The translations under genes and the position numbers were made by a program. From positions 1 through 64,000 of the forward strand of contig JAIYCY010000025.1 of the NCBI GenBank assembly GCA_027487775.1: 64,000 nt of DNA, written 5' to 3'. Source of the DNA: Planctomycetaceae bacterium (GTDB lineage: Bacteria; Planctomycetota; Phycisphaerae; Tepidisphaerales; Tepidisphaeraceae). Positions within the stretch are counted from its first letter, which is position 1. Each line of letters opens with the position of its first letter. Under the pieces are notes generated by a model. That model was not told the origin of the DNA, did not search any database, and saw nothing but the letters and a program-made list of their open reading frames with translations. Shown here piece after piece: positions 40,067 to 48,577 of this stretch.

Positions 40067-42187
40067 TCATCCCTTCAATCCCACAACAGCTACGGCATCC
40101 ATGCCGACACCCGGAACCACTTCGTTCACACCCAGCACCGCCGTGCCCGGCAGCGCCGATTCGATCATTCTGCGAACCACCGAGCGAATGTGCGGACTCG
40201 TCAGAAGCACCGCCGACTTACCCGTGGTGGCGGCCTCGTTCACCTTTTGGGCGATGAAGCCTATGAGTGTCTGCTGCGTGCCCGGTGGCATGCCGAAGTA
40301 GCTTCCGCCATCGGTTCGCTGAATGTGTCCTTGAATCAAGTCTTCGACCGTCGGATCGAGCGTGACACAGGTGATGCGGTCCTCCGCATCGACATATTGT
40401 TTGCAGATCGTCCGCGCGAGTGCGGAGCGCACGTATTCGGTCAGCACGTCCATGTCCTTGGTTCGCGTGCCGTAATCTCCGAGCGTTTCGAGGATGGTTT
40501 CGAGGTCGCGCACGGGCACACGCTCGCGGAGCAGATTCTGCATGACGCGTTGCAATTCGCCTGGTTTGATGATGGTCGGCACGACTTCTTCAACCACGGC
40601 GGGGCATCGCTGCTTGAGATTTTCCAGGAGATTCTTGATCTCTTGTCGGCTAAGCAGTTCGTGGGCATGGGCGCGGACGACTTCGGTGAGATGGGTTGCC
40701 ATCACCGCGCTGGGCTCGACGACGGTGTAGTTCATCAGTTCGGCCTGATCCTTCATGGATTCGGGGATCCAGTAAGCAGGCAGACCGAAGGCTGGTTCGG
40801 TGGTAGGCGAGGCGTTTTGCAATTCTCCGGTTGCCATGCCGGAATCCATCGCCATCAGGAGTTCGGGATAGGTCGAGCCGCGCGCGACGGTTTGACCTCG
40901 TATGCGGATGCAGTAGTCGTTTGGCCCGAGGTTCAGGTCGTCACGAATGCGGACCGGCGGAACGACGATTCCGAGTTCCATGGCGAGTCTTCGCCGGATG
41001 CTGCTGATGCGTTCGAGAAGATCCCCGCCGCGTGCGGTGTCGACGAGTTTGACGAGGCCATAGCCGATTTCCAGGGCCATGACATCGACGTCGAGCAGTT
41101 TCTCGACTTTCTCCGGTTCGCGAGCCGCCGAGACGGTTTTTTGCTCATCCGCCTGAGCCTGTGCGATCGCCTGTCGCTTGGCGGTTCGTTTGAGCGACCA
41201 CGCGAGTAATCCGCAGGCGACGCAGAGGATCGCCAGCGGCATCGGCGGAAGGCCAGTCACGGCGAGGATGCCGAGGAAGACGCACGCGATGATGAGCGCT
41301 TCGGGTCGGGAGAAGAGTTGCTTTCCGACTTCCGCGCCGAGTTGATTTTTGCTGCTCGATCGCGTGACGATCAGGCCCGCCGCCAGTGAGACGATGAACG
41401 CGGGCACGCTGCTGACCAATCCGTCGCCGATCGTCAGACGCGTGTAGAGGCTCATCACTTCGAGTGCGGGCCACCCGAGCTCGACCATCCCCACATAAAA
41501 TCCGCCGAGGATGTTGATGATCGTGATGACGATACCCGCGATCGCGTCACCGCGGACGAACTTTGATGCACCGTCCATCGCCCCGTAGAAGTCGGCTTCC
41601 TGACTGATCTCCTCGCGGCGTTTGCGTGCCTCGGCCTCGTTGATGACGCCGGCGTTCAGATCGGCGTCGATTGCCATTTGCTTGCCGGGCATCGCGTCGA
41701 GTGTGAATCGCGCGGCCACTTCGCTGATGCGTGTTGCGCCTTTGGTGATGACGACGAATTGGATCACGAAGATGATGATGAAGATGATCAGCCCAACCAT
41801 GAGCGATCCGCCGGCCACGAAGGAACTGAAACTCTCGACCACATGCCCCGCTGACGCCATGGCCGCCTCAGGCGTGCTCGCACGATCGCCTGCGGTGAGA
41901 ATCAGTCGTGTCGTCGCGACGTTGAGTACGAGGCGAAACAGTGTGATCGCCAGCAGGAACGAGGGCAGCACCGCAAACTCGAGCGGACTCTTCACATAAA
42001 TCGTCGTTGCAAGCACGATCACGCTCAGCGTGATGTTCAGCACGAGAAGTAAATCAAGAATGACTATCGGAAGCGGGATCAGGATGACGATCAACAGCGA
42101 GACGAACGCCACCGGAAACAGCAGATCCTTCTGCGCGAGGATTTTCGCGAAGAAGGAATTCGGATTTTGAACCGCTGCCGTGCTCAT
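40067..42187 (-). CDS. flhA: Flagellar export gate protein FlhA
   Basis: The 706-residue protein has about eight membrane helices at residues 20-320, including the FHIPEP-family signature GAMDGASKFVRGDAIAGI in the cytoplasmic loop, and a large soluble C-terminal domain (PPVRIRDDLNLGPNDYCIRI onward) that docks chaperone-substrate complexes. It forms the nonameric ring of the flagellar type III export gate. ATG at 42187 is used; an earlier GTG adds eight residues. Confidence 0.97.
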   Translation of the reverse strand: MSTAAVQNPNSFFAKILAQKDLLFPVAFVSLLIVILIPLPIVILDLLLVLNITLSVIVLATTIYVKSPLEFAVLPSFLLAITLFRLVLNVATTRLILTAGDRASTPEAAMASAGHVVESFSSFVAGGSLMVGLIIFIIIFVIQFVVITKGATRISEVAARFTLDAMPGKQMAIDADLNAGVINEAEARKRREEISQEADFYGAMDGASKFVRGDAIAGIVITIINILGGFYVGMVELGWPALEVMSLYTRLTIGDGLVSSVPAFIVSLAAGLIVTRSSSKNQLGAEVGKQLFSRPEALIIACVFLGILAVTGLPPMPLAILCVACGLLAWSLKRTAKRQAIAQAQADEQKTVSAAREPEKVEKLLDVDVMALEIGYGLVKLVDTARGGDLLERISSIRRRLAMELGIVVPPVRIRDDLNLGPNDYCIRIRGQTVARGSTYPELLMAMDSGMATGELQNASPTTEPAFGLPAYWIPESMKDQAELMNYTVVEPSAVMATHLTEVVRAHAHELLSRQEIKNLLENLKQRCPAVVEEVVPTIIKPGELQRVMQNLLRERVPVRDLETILETLGDYGTRTKDMDVLTEYVRSALARTICKQYVDAEDRITCVTLDPTVEDLIQGHIQRTDGGSYFGMPPGTQQTLIGFIAQKVNEAATTGKSAVLLTSPHIRSVVRRMIESALPGTAVLGVNEVVPGVGMDAVAVVGLKG

Positions 42188-42227
42188 GTGTGGTCCATCA
42201 ACTCTGGTCACTAGCCCTTAGCCACTT

Positions 42228-43316
42228 CTATCGACTTGCCAATCGTTGTCTTGCCCTGCCTGTGATCTCCCAGACATACGCCAGGATCTCTGCGACAGCG
42301 GAGTAAAACTGTTCGGGGATTTCCTGCCCCACCTCACAGGCGCGATACAGGCCGCGTGCAAGTGGAGGTCTTTCGATGACTGGAATCCCGTTCGCCTTGG
42401 CGATGTCTCGGATGCGAAACGCCAGATAGTCCGCGCCCTTGGCCACCACGCGTGGGGCAGCCATCGAGTCGCCGTCATATTTAAGAGCGACCGCAAAGTG
42501 GGTCGGGTTGGTCACGACGACGTCGGCCTTGGGCACTTCGGCATTGATTCGTTGCATCGCGCGTTGCATTTGAATCTGCCGACGTCGCTGTTTGATGATC
42601 GGATCACCTTCCATCTTTTTCATTTCGTCTTTCAGATCCTGCTTGCTCATCTTCAGGTCTTTTTCATGACGAAACTTCTGCCACGCGAAGTCGAGGATTG
42701 CGATGATGAGCAGCGCGATCGAAACGCGGAGCGCGATGTCAAAGATGATCTGGCCGGCGAATAGAAAGATGCTCTCGATCGGCATGCCCGAGACGCTGAG
42801 GATGGTCCCCATTTTCCCAGCCACCGCGGAGTAGGCCACGCCGGTGATCAGCGTGAGCTTGATGAGATTGAACAGCAACTGCACCCAACTGCGTCCGCCC
42901 TGTCCGAAGAGTCGCCCCGCACCTTTGAGCGGATTGAGTGAGCTCAGTTTCGGCTGGAGCTTTTTGGGTGTCAGATGAAATCCGACCTGAAAGATGTTGA
43001 CGAGGATCGCGGCGATGACGACGCCCGCGAGCAAAGGCAGCGACGCCTGCCCGACAGTGATGGCGGCCGTGAATAGCGTCGTCGTGAGGTTGCCCGGCGC
43101 GTGGTCGGCGAGTGATTCGGCGCTGAACACTTGCTGTATGACGCCCATGAGCGCGCCGATGAGGTTTTGTCCTGTCCATGCGATGAGCACGATCGCGACG
43201 AGGATCAGAACCGCGGCATTCAAGTCCGTGCTGCGCGCGACCTGCCCCTTCTCGCGGGCCTCGGCGCGGCGTCGCGGTGTGGGTGCTTCAGTCTTTTCAC
43301 CGCTCTCATCTGCCAT
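42228..43316 (-). CDS. flhB: Flagellar export switch protein FlhB
   Basis: The 362-residue protein starts MADESGEKTEAPTPRRRAEA, the standard FlhB opening, with four membrane helices to about residue 215 and a cytoplasmic tail. The autocleavage motif is intact in VVVTNPTHFAVALKY, needed to switch export from hook to filament substrates. The tail ends with the RALYRACEVGQEIPEQFY-type region, read here as RGLYRACEVGQEIP. Confidence 0.97.
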   Translation of the reverse strand: MADESGEKTEAPTPRRRAEAREKGQVARSTDLNAAVLILVAIVLIAWTGQNLIGALMGVIQQVFSAESLADHAPGNLTTTLFTAAITVGQASLPLLAGVVIAAILVNIFQVGFHLTPKKLQPKLSSLNPLKGAGRLFGQGGRSWVQLLFNLIKLTLITGVAYSAVAGKMGTILSVSGMPIESIFLFAGQIIFDIALRVSIALLIIAILDFAWQKFRHEKDLKMSKQDLKDEMKKMEGDPIIKQRRRQIQMQRAMQRINAEVPKADVVVTNPTHFAVALKYDGDSMAAPRVVAKGADYLAFRIRDIAKANGIPVIERPPLARGLYRACEVGQEIPEQFYSAVAEILAYVWEITGRARQRLASR

Positions 43317-43373
43317 CAAACACCCTGCACTTTCACACTCATTCCATGACCTGACTCTTCGCCTTCAGCCTCG

Positions 43374-44156
43374 CTAAAAGCCGTGTAACACCCGATATGT
43401 GGTCAACGCTTCGACCACGGCGTCATGAAGCACGGTCGTCCCGACCATCATGCCCAGCGCCAGGACGAGAATGCCGACGATCGCCCGGATCGACATACCC
43501 GCGCTCATGACGTTCAGTTGTGGCATCGTTCGACCGATACAGCCCATCGCAACGTCGACGATCAGCATCGTGACAAAGACCGGCGCGGCGATCCGCATCG
43601 CTACGAGCATCACGCTCGTGAGCATTTCGATGACCAATTCGAACAAGCCCGCGTTCATCAGCATCGTCCCCGGCGGGACGCGCTGAATGCTGTCCGCCAC
43701 GCCCAGCACCATCTCGCGATGCCCTCCAACGATGAGAAACACCACGATCGTGAGGACGAAATAGAGATCGCCAATGATTGATCCACCGCCACTGAATTGG
43801 GGGTCAAAGACCTCACTTAAGTTGAATCCGAGCTGCTGCCCGATCATTTCTCCCGCCCACTGCGCCGCGATGAAGACGAGGCTCGCGACCATCCCCATCG
43901 CGACGCCAAAGAGCATTTCTCCGCCGATCGCCATGACCAATCCGCCCAGCGACTCGGGCAATCGCGCCTCGGGCATGGGGAGTTGCAGCAGTCCCACTGT
44001 CATCACCAGCACCAACATCACCTTGGCACGGCTCGGAATCCGACTCGAACCAAACAGAGGCGAAAAGAGCATCAGCCCCGCCACCCGAAACGCAGTCAGC
44101 ACGTACACGGGCACATGCTCAAGCAGCGGCTGAAGATTTTCGGGAAGGAACGACAT
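43374..44156 (-). CDS. fliR: Flagellar export gate protein FliR
   Basis: The 260-residue protein has about six membrane helices, beginning VYVLTAFRVAGLMLFSPLFG, then RIPSRAKVMLVLVMTVGLLQ, the GEMIGQQLGFNLSEVFDP loop and ADSIQRVPPG. These are the conserved FliR/SpaR segments of the export gate complex with FliP and FliQ. Order fliQ-fliR-flhB is normal. Confidence 0.95.
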   Translation of the reverse strand: MSFLPENLQPLLEHVPVYVLTAFRVAGLMLFSPLFGSSRIPSRAKVMLVLVMTVGLLQLPMPEARLPESLGGLVMAIGGEMLFGVAMGMVASLVFIAAQWAGEMIGQQLGFNLSEVFDPQFSGGGSIIGDLYFVLTIVVFLIVGGHREMVLGVADSIQRVPPGTMLMNAGLFELVIEMLTSVMLVAMRIAAPVFVTMLIVDVAMGCIGRTMPQLNVMSAGMSIRAIVGILVLALGMMVGTTVLHDAVVEALTTYRVLHGF

Positions 44157-44256
44157 CAATGAAGGATCAACGGTAAGGAGGATTTAGATTTCTTTGGGCA
44201 CACTGAAACGAGCGACAGCCCCCGTGAGGGCGCATTGAGATCAAGCCGAGCGGATT

Positions 44257-44520
44257 TCATGGTGAGCCGCCGGTCGCGAACATGATTTGTGTGTATTCGA
44301 CCAGTCGCAGACCGATCCACGGCATGAGGAGCCCCGCCGCGATGATCATCGAGACGATCTTGGGGATAAATGTGAGTGTTTGTTCCTGGATCTGGGTCAG
44401 CGCCTGCACGATCGAGACAACAAGACCCACCACCAGACCCACGATAAGCATGGGGGCGGCGATCAGCAGTGTGATCCAGAGGCTTTGGCGGACCAGGTCG
44501 GCCGCTTCGTCGAGTGTCAT
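44257..44520 (-). CDS. fliQ: Flagellar export gate protein FliQ
   Basis: The 87-residue protein has two membrane helices: SLWITLLIAAPMLIVGLVVG and SMIIAAGLLMPWIGLRLVEY, with the QIQEQTLTFIPKI loop between them, the FliQ pattern. The start at 44520 is fixed by AAGGAGG seven bases upstream, the best ribosome-binding site in the cluster. An upstream in-frame extension is discarded. Confidence 0.95.
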   Translation of the reverse strand: MTLDEAADLVRQSLWITLLIAAPMLIVGLVVGLVVSIVQALTQIQEQTLTFIPKIVSMIIAAGLLMPWIGLRLVEYTQIMFATGGSP

Positions 44521-44726
44521 CTCGTGTCCTCCTTGACCGAGTCTGACCAACACATGAAATGGAAAAGACCGAACCGACTTCGCTGCATCCTGCAGCGACC
44601 TCGACCCGATCCCGGCATCACCGATGCAGATCCGGAAATCTTCCGAAAATGCCTGATTTTGCCGTCATTTTCAACTCTTGCGCCTGACACATCCATGCAC
44701 AGGCGTCCGGACAACCGATTCAACAG

Positions 44727-45509
44727 CTATCCGGACGGCACGAAGCTACTCATCAAACTCGATGCGATCAAGCGCCAACCGTCTACTAAAACAAATAGAA
44801 GCAACTTAAATGGCAATGAGATCAGCACCGGCGGAAGCATCATCATGCCCATGCTGATCAGGACCGAGCTGATGACCATATCGATGATGAGAAATGGCAG
44901 GTAGATTTTGAAGCCCATCAGGAATGCAACTTTGAGTTCGCTGAGCATGAATCCGGGGATGAGGCTCATGGTGCTCACCTCGCCCCACGTTTGGGCCGGC
45001 TCACGACCGCCAAAGCTGTGGAAGAGTTCGACGTCTTCCTCGTTGCCCGCAGCGATGACCTGGGCGATCATGAACTCGCGGACGGGGATTTGTGCGCGTT
45101 GTATAGCGGTCTGTTGGGTGATCGAGCCATCGAGGTAGGGCCTGATTGCATCGTCATGGACGCGTCCGAGCGTTGGTCCCATGACAAGGAAGGTCATGAA
45201 GAGGCTCAGCCCGATCAAGACCGGATTCGGCGGGAGTGTGGGCGTGCCCATCGCCTGACGGAGCAGGCTCAAGACGATGATGATCCGCGTGAAGCTCGTC
45301 ATCATGATGATGATCGAGGGCGCAAGACTCAGGATCGTCAGCAGGACGATGACCTGCATCGATGCGCTGAAGTTTTGCGGGCTGGTGATGTCGGGCAACT
45401 GAAGCGGCGCGGGCGGAAGGGATGGATCGGGCAGCACCTGTCCGATGGAGGGCGCAGCGATAGTCAGCAGGCCGAGGATCGCGAGGAAGATGGACGCTAT
45501 TGGCTTCAT
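44727..45509 (-). CDS. fliP: Flagellar export gate protein FliP
   Basis: The 260-residue protein has a cleavable signal peptide (MKPIASIFLAILGLLTIAAP) and four membrane helices. TILSLAPSIIIMMTSFTRII, LIGLSLFMTFLVMGPTLGRV and IPGFMLSELKVAFLMGFKIY are the three FliP signature segments. FliP forms the core of the export pore with FliQ and FliR. A 206-base spacer separates it from fliQ. Confidence 0.96.
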   Translation of the reverse strand: MKPIASIFLAILGLLTIAAPSIGQVLPDPSLPPAPLQLPDITSPQNFSASMQVIVLLTILSLAPSIIIMMTSFTRIIIVLSLLRQAMGTPTLPPNPVLIGLSLFMTFLVMGPTLGRVHDDAIRPYLDGSITQQTAIQRAQIPVREFMIAQVIAAGNEEDVELFHSFGGREPAQTWGEVSTMSLIPGFMLSELKVAFLMGFKIYLPFLIIDMVISSVLISMGMMMLPPVLISLPFKLLLFVLVDGWRLIASSLMSSFVPSG

Positions 45510-45538
45510 ATCGCAAGAAGGAGAAGGCACACACGTTC

Positions 45539-46459
45539 CTACGACGATCGACCCGTTTTGACTTGTTCGGAGACCCGGCGAATGCGTTCGAGAAGTTGCT
45601 GAATATCACCGGCCACCTGATCGGGCGGTGCTTCGGCGGGAGGCGAGTCATCGACCATGAGGTCGACACGACCTCGCTGCTCGGACGGTGCTTGGTCGAT
45701 GCTGGGTGCCTGATTGTTTCTGGTTGCCCGGGCGTTTCTCGGTGCGGGCATCGGATCGGCTTGATTGTCTACATCTGCGGCCGCGAATGTCTCTCTGGCC
45801 CGGCCGAACCATTTTCCGAAACCGCGGTTGGGAGCGGGCAACTCTTCCAGATCCGATTCCGCTTCCTGATTGACTGCCGGACGGGCGGTTGAGCCGAGCA
45901 GGAGCGCGATCTCGTCGGCGTCTGTGATCTCGGTCAGTCGTGACATCGTGCCGGCGCAGTCCGACACGAGCAGCAATTTTCCTCCGACACGGATGAGCAA
46001 CAACTGCTGTCTCGGCGCGATGACGGTGCGTGAGACGACGCTGATCGGCCCGGGCGCGTTGGGCCTGGTTCCGGGCATCAGCTTTTGTGCGCCCCATCGC
46101 GCAAGCAGAATCAGCCCCAGCACGATCCCCATGGCGGCCATCAGGCGTGCAAGATCAAAACCCGAGGTGCTTTGCGGCTGTTTGGTTGCAACCTCGGCTG
46201 AATTCGGATCGGTCGCCTCGCGGCGGATGGGCATGGTATCGGTTTGACTTCCCGAACCGGCTTCCGTTGCCGCGTCCGACCGGGCGTCGGGCCGAGCATC
46301 GGATCGAGAAACCGGCTGAGGATCGGCAGGGACGCCCGGACCTTGCTGCGCGTGGGACGCCCGGCTCAGCCCGAGCATGACGAGCATCGCCGCCAGCACG
46401 ATCCAGCCTGGGCACGGCCTTTGGCCGACGTATGGCATATATCCGGAGTCTTTCCTCAC
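45539..46459 (-). CDS. fliO: Flagellar biosynthesis protein FliO
   Basis: The 306-residue protein has an N-terminal hydrophobic segment (residues 19-33), a disordered Asp/Arg/Ala-rich stretch, the true membrane helix [20 protein letters not shown] and the small FliO domain ([37 protein letters not shown]). FliO helps assemble the FliP ring. The tail of about 100 residues is low in complexity and longer than usual. GTG at 46459 overlaps the fliN stop as GTGA, with GAGAGGA upstream, so translation is coupled. Confidence 0.88.
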   Translation of the reverse strand: MRKDSGYMPYVGQRPCPGWIVLAAMLVMLGLSRASHAQQGPGVPADPQPVSRSDARPDARSDAATEAGSGSQTDTMPIRREATDPNSAEVATKQPQSTSGFDLARLMAAMGIVLGLILLARWGAQKLMPGTRPNAPGPISVVSRTVIAPRQQLLLIRVGGKLLLVSDCAGTMSRLTEITDADEIALLLGSTARPAVNQEAESDLEELPAPNRGFGKWFGRARETFAAADVDNQADPMPAPRNARATRNNQAPSIDQAPSEQRGRVDLMVDDSPPAEAPPDQVAGDIQQLLERIRRVSEQVKTGRSS

Positions 46460-47052
46460 ACCATGTCCTCTCGGGTGGCGACGATTTCGTTGACACGAAC
46501 GCAGAATTGTTCGTTTAAGACCAGAACTTCCCCGCGAGCAACGAGTCGTTCGTTGACATAGACATCGACCGGATCGCCTGCGAGTTTGTCGAGTTCGACG
46601 ACTGAACCTTCGGAGAGGCGCAGGACGTCTTCAACGAGCATTCGTGATCGCCCGAGTTCGATCTTGACGTTTAGATCGACGTCGCGGAGCAGGTCAATGC
46701 TGGAGGCCTGCGCGGCTGCCATTGCGGCCTGCAGTTCGGGTAGGTCCATCGCGATCGCGTCGGGGGCGATCAGAGTCGGAGCGGGTACGCGTGCTGCGGG
46801 CGTGTTGAATTGTTGAGGCGGTTCGGGGATGTGCGGGATGGCGTTGGGCGCTGCGCCTTCGGCACTTTCGAACATCGCAGATTCGAGAAGCGCGTCGATA
46901 TCGGTGGCGGCGGAACTCGCGGCTTCGACGGCGTTCTCGGCGACCTGATCGGCCGGGCCTGAGGCGTTGATCTCTGCGAGCAGAGCATCGATGTCGGCGT
47001 CTGAGATTCCGCCTGAGCCGGCGGGGGGCGTGTCGTCTGGCATACTCACCAT
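46456..47052 (-). CDS. fliN: Flagellar motor switch protein FliN with duplicated FliM-like N-terminal motif
   Basis: The 198-residue protein ends in a clear SpoA/FliN domain: [60 protein letters not shown]. The N-terminal about 110 residues are acidic and disordered with two copies of a DIDALL motif, in [14 protein letters not shown] and [13 protein letters not shown]. That resembles the EIDALL peptide at the N terminus of FliM and FliY, which binds CheY-P. ATG at 47052 is used (GGAG eight bases upstream). fliM is not in its usual place between fliL and fliN. Confidence 0.93.
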   Translation of the reverse strand: MVSMPDDTPPAGSGGISDADIDALLAEINASGPADQVAENAVEAASSAATDIDALLESAMFESAEGAAPNAIPHIPEPPQQFNTPAARVPAPTLIAPDAIAMDLPELQAAMAAAQASSIDLLRDVDLNVKIELGRSRMLVEDVLRLSEGSVVELDKLAGDPVDVYVNERLVARGEVLVLNEQFCVRVNEIVATREDMV

Positions 47053-47276
47053 CCATGGCTCTCCGACATTGGGTGCCAGACGACCGAAGGCTCGCCCAGG
47101 CACAAAACATCGGCCGGGCCTTCCTGGCCCGTCGCGGTGAGTTTATCCAAGTTCAAAAAAAAATCCGCACAGGCGTTCCGTCGATTGATCGACCAATTCA
47201 GTTGCCCGTGCGAACCGGAAGCTCATCTGCCGATTCCCTGCGACTTTTGGGGGCAAATCCATCGCCCTGAAAGCCT

Positions 47277-47894
47277 TTAGAAATCGGCCCGGTACGGAAT
47301 GCAGCGCGGCACCAGCACTTCTTCGATCAATCCCGCGCCCACAATCTCGTCCAGTTGAAACTTCACCTGACGACGCAAGGTCTCGAGTCCCGGTTCCTTG
47401 GCGCCATCGAGCTTGGACGGCTCACTTTGGGCAATAATCGTACGAACGCGGTCACTAATCAAGGCTTTCCGCTGCTCGAGAATGGTTTTCACCTTTTCTT
47501 CGTTCGGTTGCTTCACGCTCACGAAGATGGCGATGTCGTAAAGGAACGTACGGCCCGACAGCTTGTTGGGCGCGCGCATCTCGATGACCATCAATTCGCT
47601 TTTGCTGTTCGGATCGATCTTCTTCTCGCCGTCCTTGCCCTTGCCGCCATGTCCGTCGTCATGACCTCCGCCGTGTCCGTCGTCGGCATGAAGCTCGGCG
47701 CCGTCCGCGCCGGCGACCGGTTCGGGCTTGCCACCCATCATCTTCATCACCCCAAAGATGACGACAGCTTCAATGACCATCACCCCGCCGAGCAAAACCG
47801 GCAGCTTGGTTAGAAGTGCCTTGATCCCGCCCTTCTTTTTCTTTTCGCCGTGGTCGTCGCCTTTGGGCTCTTCTTTTTTCGCCTTCTCACTCAT
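47277..47894 (-). CDS. fliL: Flagellar basal-body-associated protein FliL
   Basis: The 205-residue protein has a Lys/Glu-rich cytoplasmic start, one membrane helix (LLGGVMVIEAVVIFGVMKMM) and a periplasmic domain with SGRTFLYDIAIFVSVKQPNE and the VRTIIAQSEPSKLDGA helix typical of FliL. Between helix and domain stands a Gly/His/Asp-rich linker (about 20 residues), unusual for FliL. FliL surrounds the stator and supports torque. ATG at 47894 begins MSEKAKKEE. Confidence 0.9.
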   Translation of the reverse strand: MSEKAKKEEPKGDDHGEKKKKGGIKALLTKLPVLLGGVMVIEAVVIFGVMKMMGGKPEPVAGADGAELHADDGHGGGHDDGHGGKGKDGEKKIDPNSKSELMVIEMRAPNKLSGRTFLYDIAIFVSVKQPNEEKVKTILEQRKALISDRVRTIIAQSEPSKLDGAKEPGLETLRRQVKFQLDEIVGAGLIEEVLVPRCIPYRADF

Positions 47895-48112
47895 GGGAAT
47901 GCCGGCCTTTCGATCCTCAAACCACCTGCGACCCGCGCACAACACGCGCAGCACACAAGGCAGTCCTCTGCGTTATCGGCAGAGCCGGGCATCCAGTTAA
48001 ACCTCATCCCCCAAAAGCCGAATCACTTCCGACGTCCGACAATCCGCGCGAAAAATTCCCCCGAATCATCTCTCTAGCGGGCCCTCTTACCGGACGCCCG
48101 ATCGCCCGTCAT

Positions 48113-48307
48113 TCACGCCGCCACCGGACGACGCGTCACCCGCGCGTATTCGATCGCCCGACGAATGACCTCCGCCAGCGGTTCACGCACCATGTAGCGT
48201 TCTCCCTGATCACAGCAGATCACCGTGTCCGGCGTGCTCTCCACATACCGAATCTTCTCTGCATTGACGACAAAGGGCGTTCCGTTCAAGCGAGTTAGTA
48301 CGATCAT
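48113..48307 (-). CDS. flbD: Flagellar protein FlbD
   Basis: The 64-residue protein, MIVLTRLNGTPFVVNAEKIR then YVESTPDTVICCDQGERYMV, matches the small FlbD family, found next to flgE in many flagellar clusters. Its biochemical role is not known. In many bacteria motA and motB follow; here fliL does. Confidence 0.9.
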   Translation of the reverse strand: MIVLTRLNGTPFVVNAEKIRYVESTPDTVICCDQGERYMVREPLAEVIRRAIEYARVTRRPVAA

Positions 48308-48396
48308 GGATTCACCTGCTCAAAACACTCAATGGACCGGTCACCTCAAACACTGCGTCCCACCCGAAGATGTTCAGCCCCAACAAACATTCAGTC

Positions 48397-48436
48397 GCCC
48401 CCGCGGGCAGCAGAAACCAACACCTGCCGCGGGGGC
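48397..48436. terminator. Strong G-C hairpin between flgE and flbD
   Basis: GCCCCCGCGGGCAG and CCTGCCGCGGGGGC pair with one bulge around a 12-base loop. It lies in the 270-base gap between flgE and flbD, which holds no gene. Without a T-tract it may be an attenuator or an mRNA-stabilising stem. Confidence 0.4.
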
Positions 48437-48577
48437 TGAAGGCTGCCCGCAGGCTACTCACCTGCGAGCGGCTTGATCTTCTTGAATCATGTCGGCCCTT
48501 CGTCTGATCGACCGACTCGTAACTCAACACGGACATTGCATCATTCACCATTCATGACGGGTTAGGTTTAGCGGGGT

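Noticed and set aside
47053-47276. Remnant of fliM between fliL and fliN
   Set aside because: No FliM-like segment in any frame of these 224 bases; only a nine-base A/T run and a short G-C palindrome.
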